Shown here: in pieces, positions 1 to 10,253 of the stretch
Layout of the letters: every line of letters begins with the position of its first letter
Numbering within the stretch: the stretch's first letter is position 1
From: UBA7985 sp038141425
Lineage (GTDB): Bacteria > Pseudomonadota > Alphaproteobacteria > UBA7985
NCBI GenBank assembly: GCA_038141425.1
Contig: JAYQIC010000011.1
Span: forward strand, 186,001 to 250,000
Reading direction: 5' to 3'
DNA: 64,000 nucleotides
The notes under the pieces: model-generated
The model's database searches: none
The model's input: only the letters and a program-made list of their open reading frames with translations
What the model was told of the DNA's origin: nothing
Made by a program: the position numbers and the translations under genes

Positions 1-1
1 C

Positions 2-869
2 CAGGTCTTCGCCAGCCGCCTGATCGGCCAGCGCGAGCGGGACGGGCAGCGGTTCGACGGTCGTATCGAAGTGACGCTGGTTGCAGAAACCGACGAACCC
101 AGCGCTCTGGGTCTGCTACGCCCGCCCGGGCAAGAAGCTCGAACCCGGCGACGGCCTGCATTTCAGTGACCGGCTCAGCGCCGTGGTCGAGGCCAAGGAC
201 GGCGCCGACATCAAACTCCGCTTCGACGCGCAGGGCGCGGATCTGCTGGAAACCATCGACGCGCTGGGTCACATGCCGCTGCCGCCCTATATCCGCCGCG
301 CCAAGGGCGGGGAGAGCCGCGACCGCGAGGACTACCGCACCTTCTGCGGGCGGTAGATGGGATCGCTGGCCGCCCCAACCGCGAGCCTGCACTTCGACGA
401 GGAAACGCTGGAGAGCCTGAGAGCCGCCCGCGCGCTCGGGGTCGCCGAGGTCCGTCTCGATGTCGGTCTGGGCACCTTTGCCCCAATCCGCAGCGACGAT
501 ATCAGCGACCATCAGATGCACCACGAATCCTGCGCACTGGACGCGGACAACGCCGCCCTGATCGCCAGCGCCCGCGCCGAAGGCCGCCGCGTCGTCGCGG
601 TCGGCACCACCGTGCTGCGCGCGCTGGAGAGCCTGCGCGGGCAGGCCGGCGCGATGAGCACGGATATTTTCCTCAAGCCCGGCGATGACTTCCACGTCGT
701 CGACGCGCTGATCACCAACTTTCACCTGCCGCAGTCGACGCTGTTCATGCTCGTCTGCGCCTTCAGCGGGACCGAGTCGATGAAGGCCGCATACGACCAC
801 GCCATCGCAGCCGAATACCGGTTTTTCAGCTACGGAGACGGCTGTTTTCTGGAGCGACCCACGGGATGA
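2..869 (+). CDS. queA: QueA, S-adenosylmethionine:tRNA ribosyltransferase-isomerase (5' partial, frameshifted)
   Basis: Transfers and isomerises the ribose of SAM onto 7-aminomethyl-deazaguanine in tRNA, giving epoxyqueuosine. The N-terminus lies before the window. The visible protein runs in three frames: a stretch with VFASRLIG, then ALWVCYARPGKKLEPGD from about 95, then AAPTASLHF, a long AVGTTVLRALESL segment, and ITNFHLPQSTLFMLV typical of QueA. Frameshifts lie near 90 and near 350, where the expected DREDYQT...GAVAAPTA joint is broken. Because the remainder is well conserved, I infer sequencing indels, not a pseudogene. The stop TGA at 867-869 overlaps the tgt start (ATGA), so queA and tgt are translationally coupled. 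Confidence 0.85.
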
Positions 870-1990
870 GCGACTTTTCTTTTGAGATTCTAGGCACCGA
901 TGGCGCGGCACGGCGCGGGCGCCTGCACACGGCACACGGCACGGTCGGACCCCGGCCTTCATGCCCGTGGGCACAGCGGCGACGGTAAAGGCGATGATGC
1001 CGGAGAGCGTCCGCGCCACGGGCGCTGAGATCATCCTCGGTAACACCTATCACCTGATGATTCGGCCGACGGCTGAGCGCATTCACCACCTCGGCGGCCT
1101 GCACAAATTCATGCACTGGGACGGGCCGATCCTGACCGATTCAGGCGGCTATCAGGTGATGTCGCTGGCCGACCTGCGCAAGATGACGGAGGAGGGGTCA
1201 CCTTCCGCTCGCACATCGACGGCAGCAAGCACCGGCTGACCCCGGAAGACTCCATGCACATCCAGCATCTACTGGGTTCAACCATCACCATGGCGCTGGA
1301 TGAGTGCACGCCCTACCCCCATCGACAAGCTCGGCGCGGACACCTCCATGCAGCTGTCGATGCGCTGGCCAAGCGGTCCCGGGAGGCCTGGGTCGACCGC
1401 CCGGGCTACGGCATTTACGGGATTGCGCAGGGCTCGACCTTCGCCGATCTGCGCGAAGAATCGATCCGCGCGCTTGAGCCCATGGACTTCCACGGCATCG
1501 CCGTCGGTGTCTCGCCGTAGGCGAAGGTCAGGATCCTGATGTTCGAAACGCTGGACGCCTGCGAACCGCACCTGCCGCGGGACAAGCCGCGCTACCTCAT
1601 GGGCGTGGGCAAGCCGCTGGATCTGGTCGGTGCCGTGCGCCGTGGGATCGACCAGTTCGACTGCGTACTGCCAACGCGGTCGGGGCGGACGGGGCAGGCC
1701 TTCACCTGGCGCGGGCCGATCAACATGCGCAACGCCCGGCACCAGGACGACCCGCGCCCGATCGACGAGGATTGCAGCTGCCCCGCCTGCCGCAACTATT
1801 CGCGCGCCTACATCCGCCACCTGCACCGCGCCGATGAAATGCTCGGCGCCATGCTGTTGTCGTGGCACAATATCCAGCACTATCAGGACCTGATGGCGCG
1901 GATGCGCTCGGCGATCGAGGCCGGCGCCTTCGCTGACTTTGAAGCCGGAGTGGTGGCGGGTTATGCCCGAGGCGACATCGACCCCCTTGA
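866..1990 (+). CDS. tgt: Tgt, tRNA-guanine transglycosylase (multiple frameshifts)
   Basis: Exchanges guanine for preQ1 at the wobble position of tRNAs with GUN anticodons. Starts at ATG 866 (MSDFSFEILGTDGAARRGRL). Family hallmarks follow in alternating frames: MPVGTAATVKAM, ILGNTYHLMIRP, DSGGYQVMSLA, DECTPYP, GIYGIAQGS, RYLMGVGKPLDLV, FDCVLPTRSGR and the zinc site CSCPACRNYSRAYIRHL with its later His. About six indels (near 948, 1197, 1315, 1365, 1512 and 1536) break the frame, several in G or C runs. The normal C-terminus, close to YARGDIDPL, is followed directly by queG in the same frame; one extra base in the C run at 1982-1986 would restore a TGA at 1988-1990. I infer a lost stop rather than a fusion. 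Confidence 0.85.
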
Positions 1991-2000
1991 CCCCGCTGCG

Positions 2001-2968
2001 TTGAAGCAGCGGATCGACGCCGAAGCCCGGGCGCTGGGCTTTGATGCCGTTGGCTTTGGCCCGGCGCAGATCCCGGCGCGCAACCAAGCGCGCTATCAGG
2101 ACTTCGTGGCCAGCGGCCAGCATGGCACCATGGACTGGATGGAACGGCGGCTGGACGAGCGCGCCGACCCGCAGACCCTGTGGAAGGGGGCGAAGTCGGT
2201 CATCGCCGTCGGCCTCAACTATGGCCCGGACAGCGACCCGCTGGACCGGCTGCGGGATCCCGGCCGCGCCAACTTCTCGGTCTACGCCGAAAACCGCGAC
2301 TACCACGATATCCTGAAGAAGAAGCTCAAGCGGCTGGGCCGATGGATCGGGGAGGAGACCGGGCAGGCGCTCAAGGTCTTCGTCGATACCGCCCCCGTCC
2401 CGGAGAAGGCGCTGACCGCGCAGACCGCCGTGGGCTGGCAGGGCAAGCACAGCAACCTGGTGTCGCAGGATTTTGGTTCGTGGCTGTTTCTCGGGCTGAT
2501 CTACCTCGGCTTCGAACTGCCTGCCGACAGCCCCAGTGACGATCACTGCGGCAGTTGCAGCCGCTGCATCGACGTCTGCCCCACGGCGGCGATCCCTGCG
2601 CCTTACCAGCTCGACGCCACCCGCTGCCTCGCCTACCTGAGCATCGAGCACGACGGCCCGATCCCGGTGGAGTTCCGCGCCGCCATGGGTAACCGGATCT
2701 ATGGCTGCGACGACTGCCTCGCGGTCTGCCCTTGGAACAAGTTCGCGCAGGCCACGGCGGAAGCCGGGTTCCAGCCACGGGCCTTGCTCGCCGACCCCCG
2801 GCTGCTGGATTTTGTCGGCTATGACGACGCGCAGTTCGGGCCGCCTTTTCCGGGTCGCCGGTCAAGCGGATCGGGATAGTGCGCTTCCTGCGAAATCTGG
2901 CGATCTGTCTGGGGAATTCCGGGCACGAAAAAAGCGCGCGGGCCGTTGGAACAGCTCGCGCGCCATGA
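2001..2968 (+). CDS. queG: QueG, epoxyqueuosine reductase (frameshifted, short C-terminus)
   Basis: Cobalamin-dependent iron-sulfur enzyme that reduces epoxyqueuosine to queuosine in tRNA, the last step of the pathway started by the two upstream genes. TTG 2001 is the first start-like codon after the Tgt C-terminus. Seen are GFDAVGFGPAQIP, the VFVDTAPVPEKALTAQTAVGW segment around the cobalamin and substrate pocket, and two 4Fe-4S motifs, CGSCSRCIDVCPTAAI and CDDCLAVCPWNKF. A frameshift near 2840 moves the C-terminal FSGSPVKRIGIVRFLRNL segment into another frame, which ends at 2968 after LGNSG. Family members normally continue with a HEAT-like tail, so this copy seems shortened, or a further indel hides the tail. 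The gene converges on rpmB and its last bases lie in the rpmB terminator. Confidence 0.85.
2928..2963 (-). terminator. Intrinsic terminator of rpmB
   Basis: On the minus strand a GC-rich stem of 10 pairs (2934-2943 with 2954-2963, one G-T or mismatch position) is followed by a run of six T (2928-2933 on the plus strand are A). It lies about 70 bases after the rpmB stop. It also overlaps the 3' end of queG on the other strand. Confidence 0.75.
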
Positions 2969-3034
2969 AAACGCTGTGGTGGCTGAAAGCGCCGCGTGGG
3001 CGCTGGATCAGCTCAGGTCAGACACACCGGCAGC

Positions 3035-3326
3035 TTAGGCCGCGGCAGCCTGCGCCTTTTCCAGCCGCTTCTTGATGGCCAGGGCGTCCGGGCCAAGCTT
3101 GCGGTTCGGGGGTCCCCATCAGGAACGAGTCCAGACCGCCGTTCTTTTCGATGGTGCGGATCGCACGGGTCGACAGGCGGACGCGGACGCCTTCCTGCAG
3201 GATGTCGGAATGCAGGGTCGCGTTCTGCAGGTTGGGCAGCCAGCGACGACGCGTCTTGTTCATCGCGTGCGAAACGTTGTTACCACACTGCGGCTTGCGG
3301 CCGACGAAATCACAACGGCGGGACAT
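3035..3326 (-). CDS. rpmB: 50S ribosomal protein L28 (frameshifted near the 3' end)
   Basis: Small ribosomal large-subunit protein. MSRRCDFVGRKPQCGNNVSHA, NKTRRRWLPNLQ and LHSDILQEGVRVRLSTRAIRTIEKNGGLDSFL match the family along its length. A one-base indel in the CCCCC run near 3111 shifts the frame; in the corrected frame the end is NRKLGPDALAIKKRLEKAQ followed by alanines and TAA at 3035-3037. That gives about 97 residues, normal for alphaproteobacterial L28. The gene is followed by its own terminator and stands downstream of the ABC exporter on the same strand. Confidence 0.9.
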
Positions 3327-3417
3327 AAGCCTCGCTCCTAATCTTCAATCGTGTTTACACGGATGCAGCTTTCTACGCAAAGACGTCCGGAAAAGCCAGA
3401 CCTAAGCTCTGCGAGCC

Positions 3418-5339
3418 TTACTCATCTGCTTCCTGCTGTGAATGCCACATGTGCGCATAAACCCCGTCGCGCTCCAGCAAGGCCTGATGTGACCCGCGTT
3501 CGGCGATGCGCCCCTTGTCGAGAACGATGATTTCATCGGCGTCGACCACAGTCGACAGGCGGTGGGCGATCACCAGCGTAGTACGGTCGCGCGATACGGC
3601 GGCAAGGGAGGCCTGAATCGCCGATTCGGTATCGGTATCGAGGGCAGACGTCGCTTCGTCGAACAGCAGGATCGAGGGATCTTTGAGGATGGTGCGGGCG
3701 ATGGAAACCCGCTGGCGCTCGCCGCCGGAGAGCTTCAGCCCGCGCTCACCCACGCGGGTGTCATAGCCCTCGGGCAGGTCGAGAATGAAGTCGTGGATCT
3801 GGGCCAGTTTGGCGGCTTCGATCACGTCCTCCAGCGACGCGTCGGGCCGACCGTAGGCGATGTTGTAGGCGATGGTATCGTTGAACAACACGGTGTCCTG
3901 CGGGACGATGCCGATGGCTTCGCGCAGCGAGGCCTGCCTGACGCGGCGGATGTCCTGCCCGTCGATGCGGATGGCGCCATCCCAGACATCGTAGAACCGG
4001 AACAGCATCCGGCCGATAGTGGACTTGCCCGACCCCGAAGGCCCGACGATGGCGAGGGTCTTGCCCGCTTCGACGCTGAAATCGAGGTCGTGGAGGATCT
4101 GGCGGTCGTCGTTGTAGCCGAAATTCACTGTCTGGAAGTCGAGCTGTCCGCCGTCAATCTGCAGCGCAGGTGCGCCGGGGCTGTCCGGGATCTCGCGGTC
4201 GACGTCGAGCAGGTTGAACATGTACTCCATATCCACCAGCCCCTGCCGGATCTCACGGTAGGCAAAGCCGAGGAAGTTCAGCGGCAGATACAGCTGGATC
4301 AGATAGGCCTGAATGGCGACGAAATCGCCGACCGTCATCTCCCCGGCCAGCACCTGCGGCACCGACAGCGACAGCAGCAGCACCAGCCCGCCGGCAATAA
4401 TAACCCCCTGCCCGATGTTGAGCAGCGACAGCGACAGCTGGTTGTTCACGGCTGCGCGCTCGTAGCCGCGCAGGGCGCCGTCGAAGCGCGTGGCTTCGTG
4501 CACTTCGTTGGAGAAATACTTGACCGTCTCGTAGTTGAGCAAGAATCCACCGCCTTGGTCGTCGCCTCGGATCGGTCTCGTTCATCATCCGGCGGTACTT
4601 GATGCGCCAGTCGGTGACCATGACCGTGTAGATGATGTAACCGACCACGGTGACGAAGGTGATCGCGGCGTAGAGCGGGCCAAAGTTGAACAGCAGGATC
4701 AGGCTGACGATCACAATCGCGAACGTCGTGGGGACGAGGTTGAAGGTGGTCATCCGCAGCACGAATTCGATGCCCTTGGTGCCGCGTTCGATCGCCCGAG
4801 ACAGGCCGCCGGTCTGGCGCCCGAGGTGGAAGCGCAGGCTGAGTTCGTGCAGGTGGCGGAATGTCTCCAGCGCCACAGAGCGGATGCCATTCTGGCCCAC
4901 GAAAACGAACAGCGCCGAGCTGATTTCCTGACTGCCCTGTGCCAGCAGTCGCGCGAGGCCGAAAGCCGTCACCAGCCCGATCAGCAGCGTCAGCGAGGCG
5001 TTGGGGAAGCGGCCTTCGCCACCCACGGCGTCGACCGCCGTGGCAAACACCATTGGGGTGATCGCCAGAAACACCTGTCCCAGCAGGATCGCCAACCCAG
5101 TCAGCACGAACAGCAGGCCGCAGGCGGGGCCGGTCCGCAGGCCACAGGTAGCGCAGCAGCTTAAAGGCGGTCAGCCATGGCTTACCATCGCGCTCGTAGG
5201 ACGCGCGCGGCGCCGACGGTGACCCGCCCGAGGCGGCGGGGCGGCTGTCCTTGGCCGCGCTACCGTCCGCAGCGACCGTGGTGGCCTTGGCGTCCTGTGT
5301 CGGAGTATTCGCAGTGGGTTCAGTGGATTTGGCGGTCAT
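3418..5339 (-). CDS. atm1: ATM1/ABCB7-type ABC exporter, fused membrane and ATPase domains (two frameshifts)
   Basis: Half-size ABC exporter of the family that exports glutathione-linked sulfur or heavy-metal species, the bacterial relative of mitochondrial Atm1. The N-terminus is a charged, low-complexity cytoplasmic segment, then a six-helix membrane domain (for example GLAILLGQVFLAITPMVFAT and FAIVIVSLILLFNFGPLYAA). The segment LNYETVKYFSNEVHE is the diagnostic ATM1 signature. The ATPase domain has Walker A GPSGSGKST, Q-loop VPQDTVLFNDTI, signature LSGGERQR, Walker B ILLFDEATSALD and the H-loop histidine in VIAHRL. The frame breaks near 5115 and near 4560, while protein similarity is continuous across both, so I treat it as one gene of about 640 residues. 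Confidence 0.88.
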
Positions 5340-5463
5340 GCCAGTGCTTTCGGAATCGCGGTTTAGACAACCATGTGCGGGCTTTGGGTGCTAAGAACAA
5401 GGGGCGATCGGCTATGCCCAAAAACGACTTGGAGCCCTGATTCTGGACAACAGCACTATTCAT

Positions 5464-6424
5464 GTGATCGGCGTCGGCGAATTCGGCTCGTCACTGGCCT
5501 ACGCCTGGCGGCAGGCTGGGCGGTCCGTCGCGCTCTGGTGTCGCGACCCGATACAGGCGGCGAGCCTGCGCGATACCGGGGCTAATCCCAAGGTGCCGGA
5601 GTGCCCCGCCATGCCGGGCATCAAGGCCGGGGTTCTGGCCGACTTTGCCCTGACGTCGGCGAACGACGTGGTGGTGCTGGCCGTGAAGGCGCAGGCACAA
5701 ACCGACGTGTTCGGACCCTTGCGCGACCGCATCCGGCCGAGCAACGCTGTTGTCACCGTGTCCAAGGGCTTTGCCGACGGGCAGTGGAACCCTGCTGAGC
5801 GCAGCGCTGGCGCTCCCGCAGGGATTGGGCGTGCTCAGCGGACCGTCTTTCTCGCTCGATCTGTTCGAAGACCGGCCGACGGCGGTTGCGCTGGCGACAG
5901 AAAGCCCCGACGCCACCCTGCTGGCGGCGCTCAGCACGCCGCGCCTGCGGCTCTACGCCAGCACGGACACCGTCGGCGTGCAGATTTGCGGCGCGATGAA
6001 GAACGTCGTCGCCATCGCCTGTGGCTGTTCAGACGGCATGGGCTTTGGTGCCAGCGCACGCTCAGCGCTCATGGCACGGGGCCTGCGCGAGCTGGAACGG
6101 GTGACGGAGGTCTACGGCGGCGATCCGCGAACGGCGGTCGGGCTGGCCGGGGTCGGCGATCTGGCCCTGACCTGTCAGGACCAGCAATCCCGCAACTACA
6201 GCTTCGGTTACGATCTGGGACGGGGGCAGTCTGCCACTGACCTGCTGGCCCGGGGCACGACCGTCGAAGGCGCTGCGACGGCCTTGAGCCTCATCGCCTC
6301 CGGTCACACGGTGGGGGTGTCGCTGCCCATAACCGAGGCCGTGGCCCGGCTTTCGCGCGGCGGAGGCTCGCCGGCCGAAGAGGTGACCGCCTTGCTCAGC
6401 CGCAGTCTCGCGGCGGATGTCTGA
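5464..6424 (+). CDS. gpsA: GpsA, glycerol-3-phosphate dehydrogenase [NAD(P)+] (frameshifted)
   Basis: Reduces dihydroxyacetone phosphate to sn-glycerol 3-phosphate for phospholipid synthesis. The nucleotide-binding GVGEFGSSLAYAWR is near the N-terminus, then NDVVVLAVKAQ and VTVSKGF. After a frameshift near 5790 come VLSGPSFSLDLFEDRPTAV, ICGAMKNVVAIACG with the catalytic lysine, and GLAGVGDLALTCQDQQSRNYSFG. The start is uncertain: GTG 5464 leaves only two or three residues before the Rossmann strand, and CTG 5443 or ATT 5440 are in frame upstream, so a further indel could hide a normal ATG. The gene is divergent from the ABC exporter; 5340-5463 is the shared control region. Confidence 0.87.
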
Positions 6425-6478
6425 AACCGGCGGCGGACGAGGCGACGAATACGGCGACGAAGACGACTGGCCATGGTG

Positions 6479-9238
6479 CTACTCCGCTGCCTGCATCACG
6501 CCGATCGACCGGGCGAGGAAGACGTAAAGCTTGCCGATATCGGCGGTGAGGAAAGTGGTGTGCAGCAGTTTGGAGCGGTCGACCTGATTGGCTTGCGCGA
6601 GCAGGCTGTCGAAGGTCTCCAGATAGCGGTCCACCTGCTCGGTAAAGGCGCGGTCGCGGGCGTAAAGGTCGGCCATGGCGCCGGCACCGGCGCCCGCCGG
6701 GGTGTAGCGCTTGAGCAGACGACGCACGGAAACGCCCCGGTCGCCGGCCTCTATCGCCTGCACCACCTCTGAAGGCAAATCGCCGTCCAGAATGGTATCG
6801 ACGTCGATCGCGACCTGATGCAGGGCTTCGACCATGGCGGCCGCCTGATTGAGGAAGGCGTCGCGCTCGCTCTGCTTAACCGTCTGGAGCAGCCGCTCGG
6901 ACTGGGTCTTCGCCTCTTCGGACACGCGAACCAGCGTCAGCTGATGGTTTTCGGCGGCAATCCCCACCTGTTCAAGGATCTGGCGCAGCTCGTCCGCCTG
7001 ATCGGCAACGCGGCGCAAGGTGGTGTCACTCTCCGGGTTGGCCGTGAAATCGCGCAGCGTCTGAACCTGATCGGCGACCAGCGCGGTTGTGTTGGTCAGG
7101 CGTTCGGCCGCCTGATTGGCGACGTTGCTGGCGTCCTGCGTGGTCGCATCGAAGGCTGCAGCAGCCTCGACCAGTACCGTCTGCGCACCATTGATCGCTT
7201 CGGCCAGCGCCTGCAGTCGCGCATCCACTTGGCCTTCATCAAGGCCCTTGTGGAAGCCGTCGGTCAGGCTGGAGAGCCGGTTGCGGCAGTCCAGCAGCTG
7301 CCCATTGAGGGCTTCGGTCTGCTGGCGCAAGTCCTCGACCGCGGCCGTACTCGCCTGCCCCAACGAGGCGACGGTGGCGGTGAGGCGCTCGGGCGCTTCG
7401 GCAATACCGTTGAACAGGGCCTGCGCGCTGACCAGCGCGTCGGTGGTGGCGTGACGCACTTCGTTGGTGCGGGCGAGCAGGCTCTTGGTCTGCTCGTCCA
7501 TCTGGTGGGTGATGTCGGCGGCGGTTTCGCGCAGGTGCTCGGCGGCGCGCGGGATCTCCTGCCCCCAGACCACCAGCCGCTCCATCTCTTCCCCGGCGGT
7601 GTCGGTGAGGTCGTGGACGAAGCTGCCGACCAGACGCTGATAGTTCTCGACCGTCCGCTGGGCGGCGGCATCGATCTGCCGCTGGGCAGTGTTGAAGGCA
7701 CCGTCCTCGTCTTCGAAGCGGTCCTGCAAGGCCCTGTCCAGCCGCCGTGCGAGGTGAACCACCGATTCTTCGGCGTGGGCGAAGGCGTTGTCTTCGGCGG
7801 CGGTCGCCATTTCCTGCAGCGCCTCGACGCGCTCGGCCTGATCCTCCAGCGTTTCCGCCCAGGCATCGCCGAGCTCGACGTAGCGTTTCTCGGCCGCCTT
7901 GGTGGCCTCGATCAGGGTCGCGGCCACGTCCTGTGCGCTGACCTTGAGCGTTGCCTGAACCGATAGCGTGGTGTCCTGCAGCCGGCGGGCGCCGCCGTTG
8001 AGAGACTCTGTGAGCTGTTCGACGCGGTCAGAGACGACACCAATGTTGCCGGTCAGCCGGTCGCCGTTCTCAGAAAGCTCCTCGATGGCCTGCCGCGTCG
8101 CCCGGGCCGTATGCTCGCCAACGATGTCGGCGGCTTCGCGCGCGGCGTTTATCAGGGTTTCGACCTTCTGCTCGAATTCGCGTGAAATCACGTCGCCATA
8201 ACCTTCGACGGAAGATTGCAGGTGGCCAAGGTGGCTGACCTGCGCCTCGATGGCCCGGTGCAGGTCTTCGGCGTGGGCGGCGAGGTCGTCGCCGGCCTTT
8301 GCCAGCGCAGAAGATTGCTCTTCCAGCCGGTTCTGCATCTGGTCGGCGACGCCGTTGGCGTCTTCGGAGACCGACTTGAGCAGACCAATCTGGGATTCCA
8401 GCTTGTCCGACATGGTTTCGACGTTGCCGAGCGCCTCTTTGGCGGCCTCGCGCAGATTGCGGGATTCGCCCTCGAGCACCTCGCGGGTGCGGATGGAGGC
8501 TTCTTCGGTCTCGGACTGGGCCGCGTCGAGCAGTTCCAGCCGGGACCAGATGGCGTCGATCTGGTCGTTGATGCGCGAATTGGCCTTGCCCAGCGTCTCC
8601 TGCACTTCTTCGATCGGGGCAACAAGGTTGGCGCGGAAGCCTTCACCAGCTTCGCGGACGTCATCCATGGCGTGCTTCATCCGGTTGACCATGCGGTCGA
8701 TCCGGGCTTCGGCGGCGGTGACCTGCTCGGTCTGGTCCTGCAGCGTGGTCGACAGCGCCGTCGTCTGCTCGTGCACGCGGCCGGAGAGCGTCTCCAGCAC
8801 ATCGGACTGATACTCGTAGTCACCCGTGGCCCGGTCCAGCGATGCGAGAATGCCGCTGGTCACCCCCTGCAGGTGCTCGACCCGGTCTTCAAAGGCGCGG
8901 GTGATCGAGCGGATGTGGCTCTGGGTTTCCTCGGGCATGATGTTGACGGTGCGCAGGGCGCTGAGCTCGGTCATCATGGCGTTGCGCATGCGGGTGCCGA
9001 CGATCATCATTCCGCACAGCAGCCAGATCACCATCAGCGGCAGCAAGCCACCGCAAACCACCAGACCCACTTCGGCGGGGCTGAGCGCAGCAAAGCCAGA
9101 CGGCCCGCCGTAGTAACCGAACAGCGACCAGCCAGCCACGAACCAGGCACCGGTCATGATGCAGGCAATCACCAGCGCGGGCGTGATCGATTCAAACCGG
9201 GATGCGGGATGGATTACGGGCTTCTTCTGCGCCGCCAT
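6479..9238 (-). CDS. Large membrane-anchored coiled-coil protein, alphaproteobacterial, function unknown
   Basis: 919 residues. Two hydrophobic segments lie near the N-terminus (about residues 20-45 and 58-82: ITPALVIACIMTGAWFVAGW and LVVCGGLLPLMVIWLLCGMM). A long stretch from about 95 to 780 is rich in A, E, Q, L, R and T, with the heptad-like character of coiled coil and many short LxDxxE/VE-type repeats. A compact end domain holds AMVEALHQVAIDVDTIL, RRLLKRYTPAG, a YLETFDSLLAQA helix and TTFLTADIGKLYVFLARSIG. ATG 9236-9238 is preferred over GTG 9242-9244 because AGGAG stands eight bases before it. The architecture recalls polarity factors such as Caulobacter TipN (two N-terminal membrane segments, then coiled coil); that link is only inference. 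A search engine may report it as apolipoprotein-like or kinesin-like because of composition. Confidence 0.75.
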   Translation of the reverse strand: MAAQKKPVIHPASRFESITPALVIACIMTGAWFVAGWSLFGYYGGPSGFAALSPAEVGLVVCGGLLPLMVIWLLCGMMIVGTRMRNAMMTELSALRTVNIMPEETQSHIRSITRAFEDRVEHLQGVTSGILASLDRATGDYEYQSDVLETLSGRVHEQTTALSTTLQDQTEQVTAAEARIDRMVNRMKHAMDDVREAGEGFRANLVAPIEEVQETLGKANSRINDQIDAIWSRLELLDAAQSETEEASIRTREVLEGESRNLREAAKEALGNVETMSDKLESQIGLLKSVSEDANGVADQMQNRLEEQSSALAKAGDDLAAHAEDLHRAIEAQVSHLGHLQSSVEGYGDVISREFEQKVETLINAAREAADIVGEHTARATRQAIEELSENGDRLTGNIGVVSDRVEQLTESLNGGARRLQDTTLSVQATLKVSAQDVAATLIEATKAAEKRYVELGDAWAETLEDQAERVEALQEMATAAEDNAFAHAEESVVHLARRLDRALQDRFEDEDGAFNTAQRQIDAAAQRTVENYQRLVGSFVHDLTDTAGEEMERLVVWGQEIPRAAEHLRETAADITHQMDEQTKSLLARTNEVRHATTDALVSAQALFNGIAEAPERLTATVASLGQASTAAVEDLRQQTEALNGQLLDCRNRLSSLTDGFHKGLDEGQVDARLQALAEAINGAQTVLVEAAAAFDATTQDASNVANQAAERLTNTTALVADQVQTLRDFTANPESDTTLRRVADQADELRQILEQVGIAAENHQLTLVRVSEEAKTQSERLLQTVKQSERDAFLNQAAAMVEALHQVAIDVDTILDGDLPSEVVQAIEAGDRGVSVRRLLKRYTPAGAGAGAMADLYARDRAFTEQVDRYLETFDSLLAQANQVDRSKLLHTTFLTADIGKLYVFLARSIGVMQAAE

Positions 9239-9394
9239 GGGCACTGCTCCTGATCAAAATGCGGGCCCGAACTGGGCTGAAAATCATCGGTCGTCCTGAA
9301 AATTCTTGGACGAACCGCATAATGAATCAAAAAATAGAACAGTTTTACAGAGGCTTCAACGGATTTTTTCGCATAATACTAGTGGATTCAGGGT

Positions 9395-10253
9395 TCAGAA
9401 TCGAAGCTGGTGATCGGCGAAACTCGGCCACAGCCCCTTTTCCCGCGACAGCCGCTCCACCCCGGCCTGTAAGTCAGCATCGAGATCGGTCTGATGGATG
9501 CCTGTGTTAACCAGTAGCACGTCGATCCCCGCCGCGCGGGCGCCTGCGACATCGGTGGTGAAACTGTCACCGATGGCCAGCACCTGCTGGCGCTGCAGGC
9601 CCATGGCTGCGCGGGCAACCCGGTAAACATCGGCGAAGGGCTTGCCGTGCCACTGCACCACCCCGCCTTGGTCCTCGTACCACTCGGCCAGTGACCCGGC
9701 GCAGAGCTCTTTCGCCGCGCCGCGCATGACCACCCGATCGGGGTTGGCGCAGACCATGGGCAGTCCGGCATCGAGCGCCTGCTGCAGCACGGGGATCCAC
9801 TCAGCGACATCAGTGCTGGCTTCCGGGCCGGTGTTCAGAATCCAGTCCGCCCGGCCTTCGGGGCCTTCGATGGCGTCCTGGAAGTGGAAATCGAGGCCTT
9901 CGCGCATGTTGGCGTCTTTGGCCCCGGCGCCGAGGTGGAAGCAGACCGGGCCGAGGTCGCGGTAGAACGGCAGACTGCGCGCCTTCAACCCCTGCCAGCT
10001 TTCCTCACCGCTGGAGACGATACCGTCATAGGCCTCGCGCGGCATTCCCATGCGGTCGAGCAGCGTCACGATCGAGGCCGCACGCCGGGGCGCGTTGGAC
10101 AGGAACTGCACCTGCACCCCCCGCGCCCGAGCCTGCATCAGCGCGTCAAGCGCCTCGGGAACAGCGCCTCGCCGTTGTGCATGACCCCCAGAGATCGACG
10201 ATCAGGCCGCGATAGTCGTGCTGGTTGAGCAGGGCGCCGAGGCCGGTGGTCAG
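9395..10253 (-). CDS. HAD-superfamily subfamily IIA hydrolase (TIGR01459-like; frameshifted at the 5' end)
   Basis: Phosphatase-like protein of the NagD type, substrate unknown. HAD motif I is GLIVDLWG(V)MHNGEALF, split over two frames near 10150-10200. Motif II is in VQFLSNAPRRAASIV, and the C-terminal motifs are WHGKPFADVYRVA (catalytic lysine) and VLAIGDSFTTDVAGARAAGID. Two missing bases between 10150 and 10200 place motif I in the frame that follows pyrD, which makes it look like a PyrD tail. The start codon is therefore unresolved; a stop for PyrD in CGGCTGACC, close to 10248-10253, is possible. Conserved next to pyrD only in the sense of adjacency here. Confidence 0.75.

Noticed and set aside
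81..356. Reading the queA segments as two separate genes or as a pseudogene
   Set aside because: The segments join into one conserved protein and the same error type occurs in essential genes such as atpG, rpmB and lysK, so sequencing indels are the better explanation.
1278..2651. 457-codon open frame on the minus strand
   Set aside because: It is antisense to the clear tgt and queG proteins and has no family features; typical shadow frame in GC-rich DNA.
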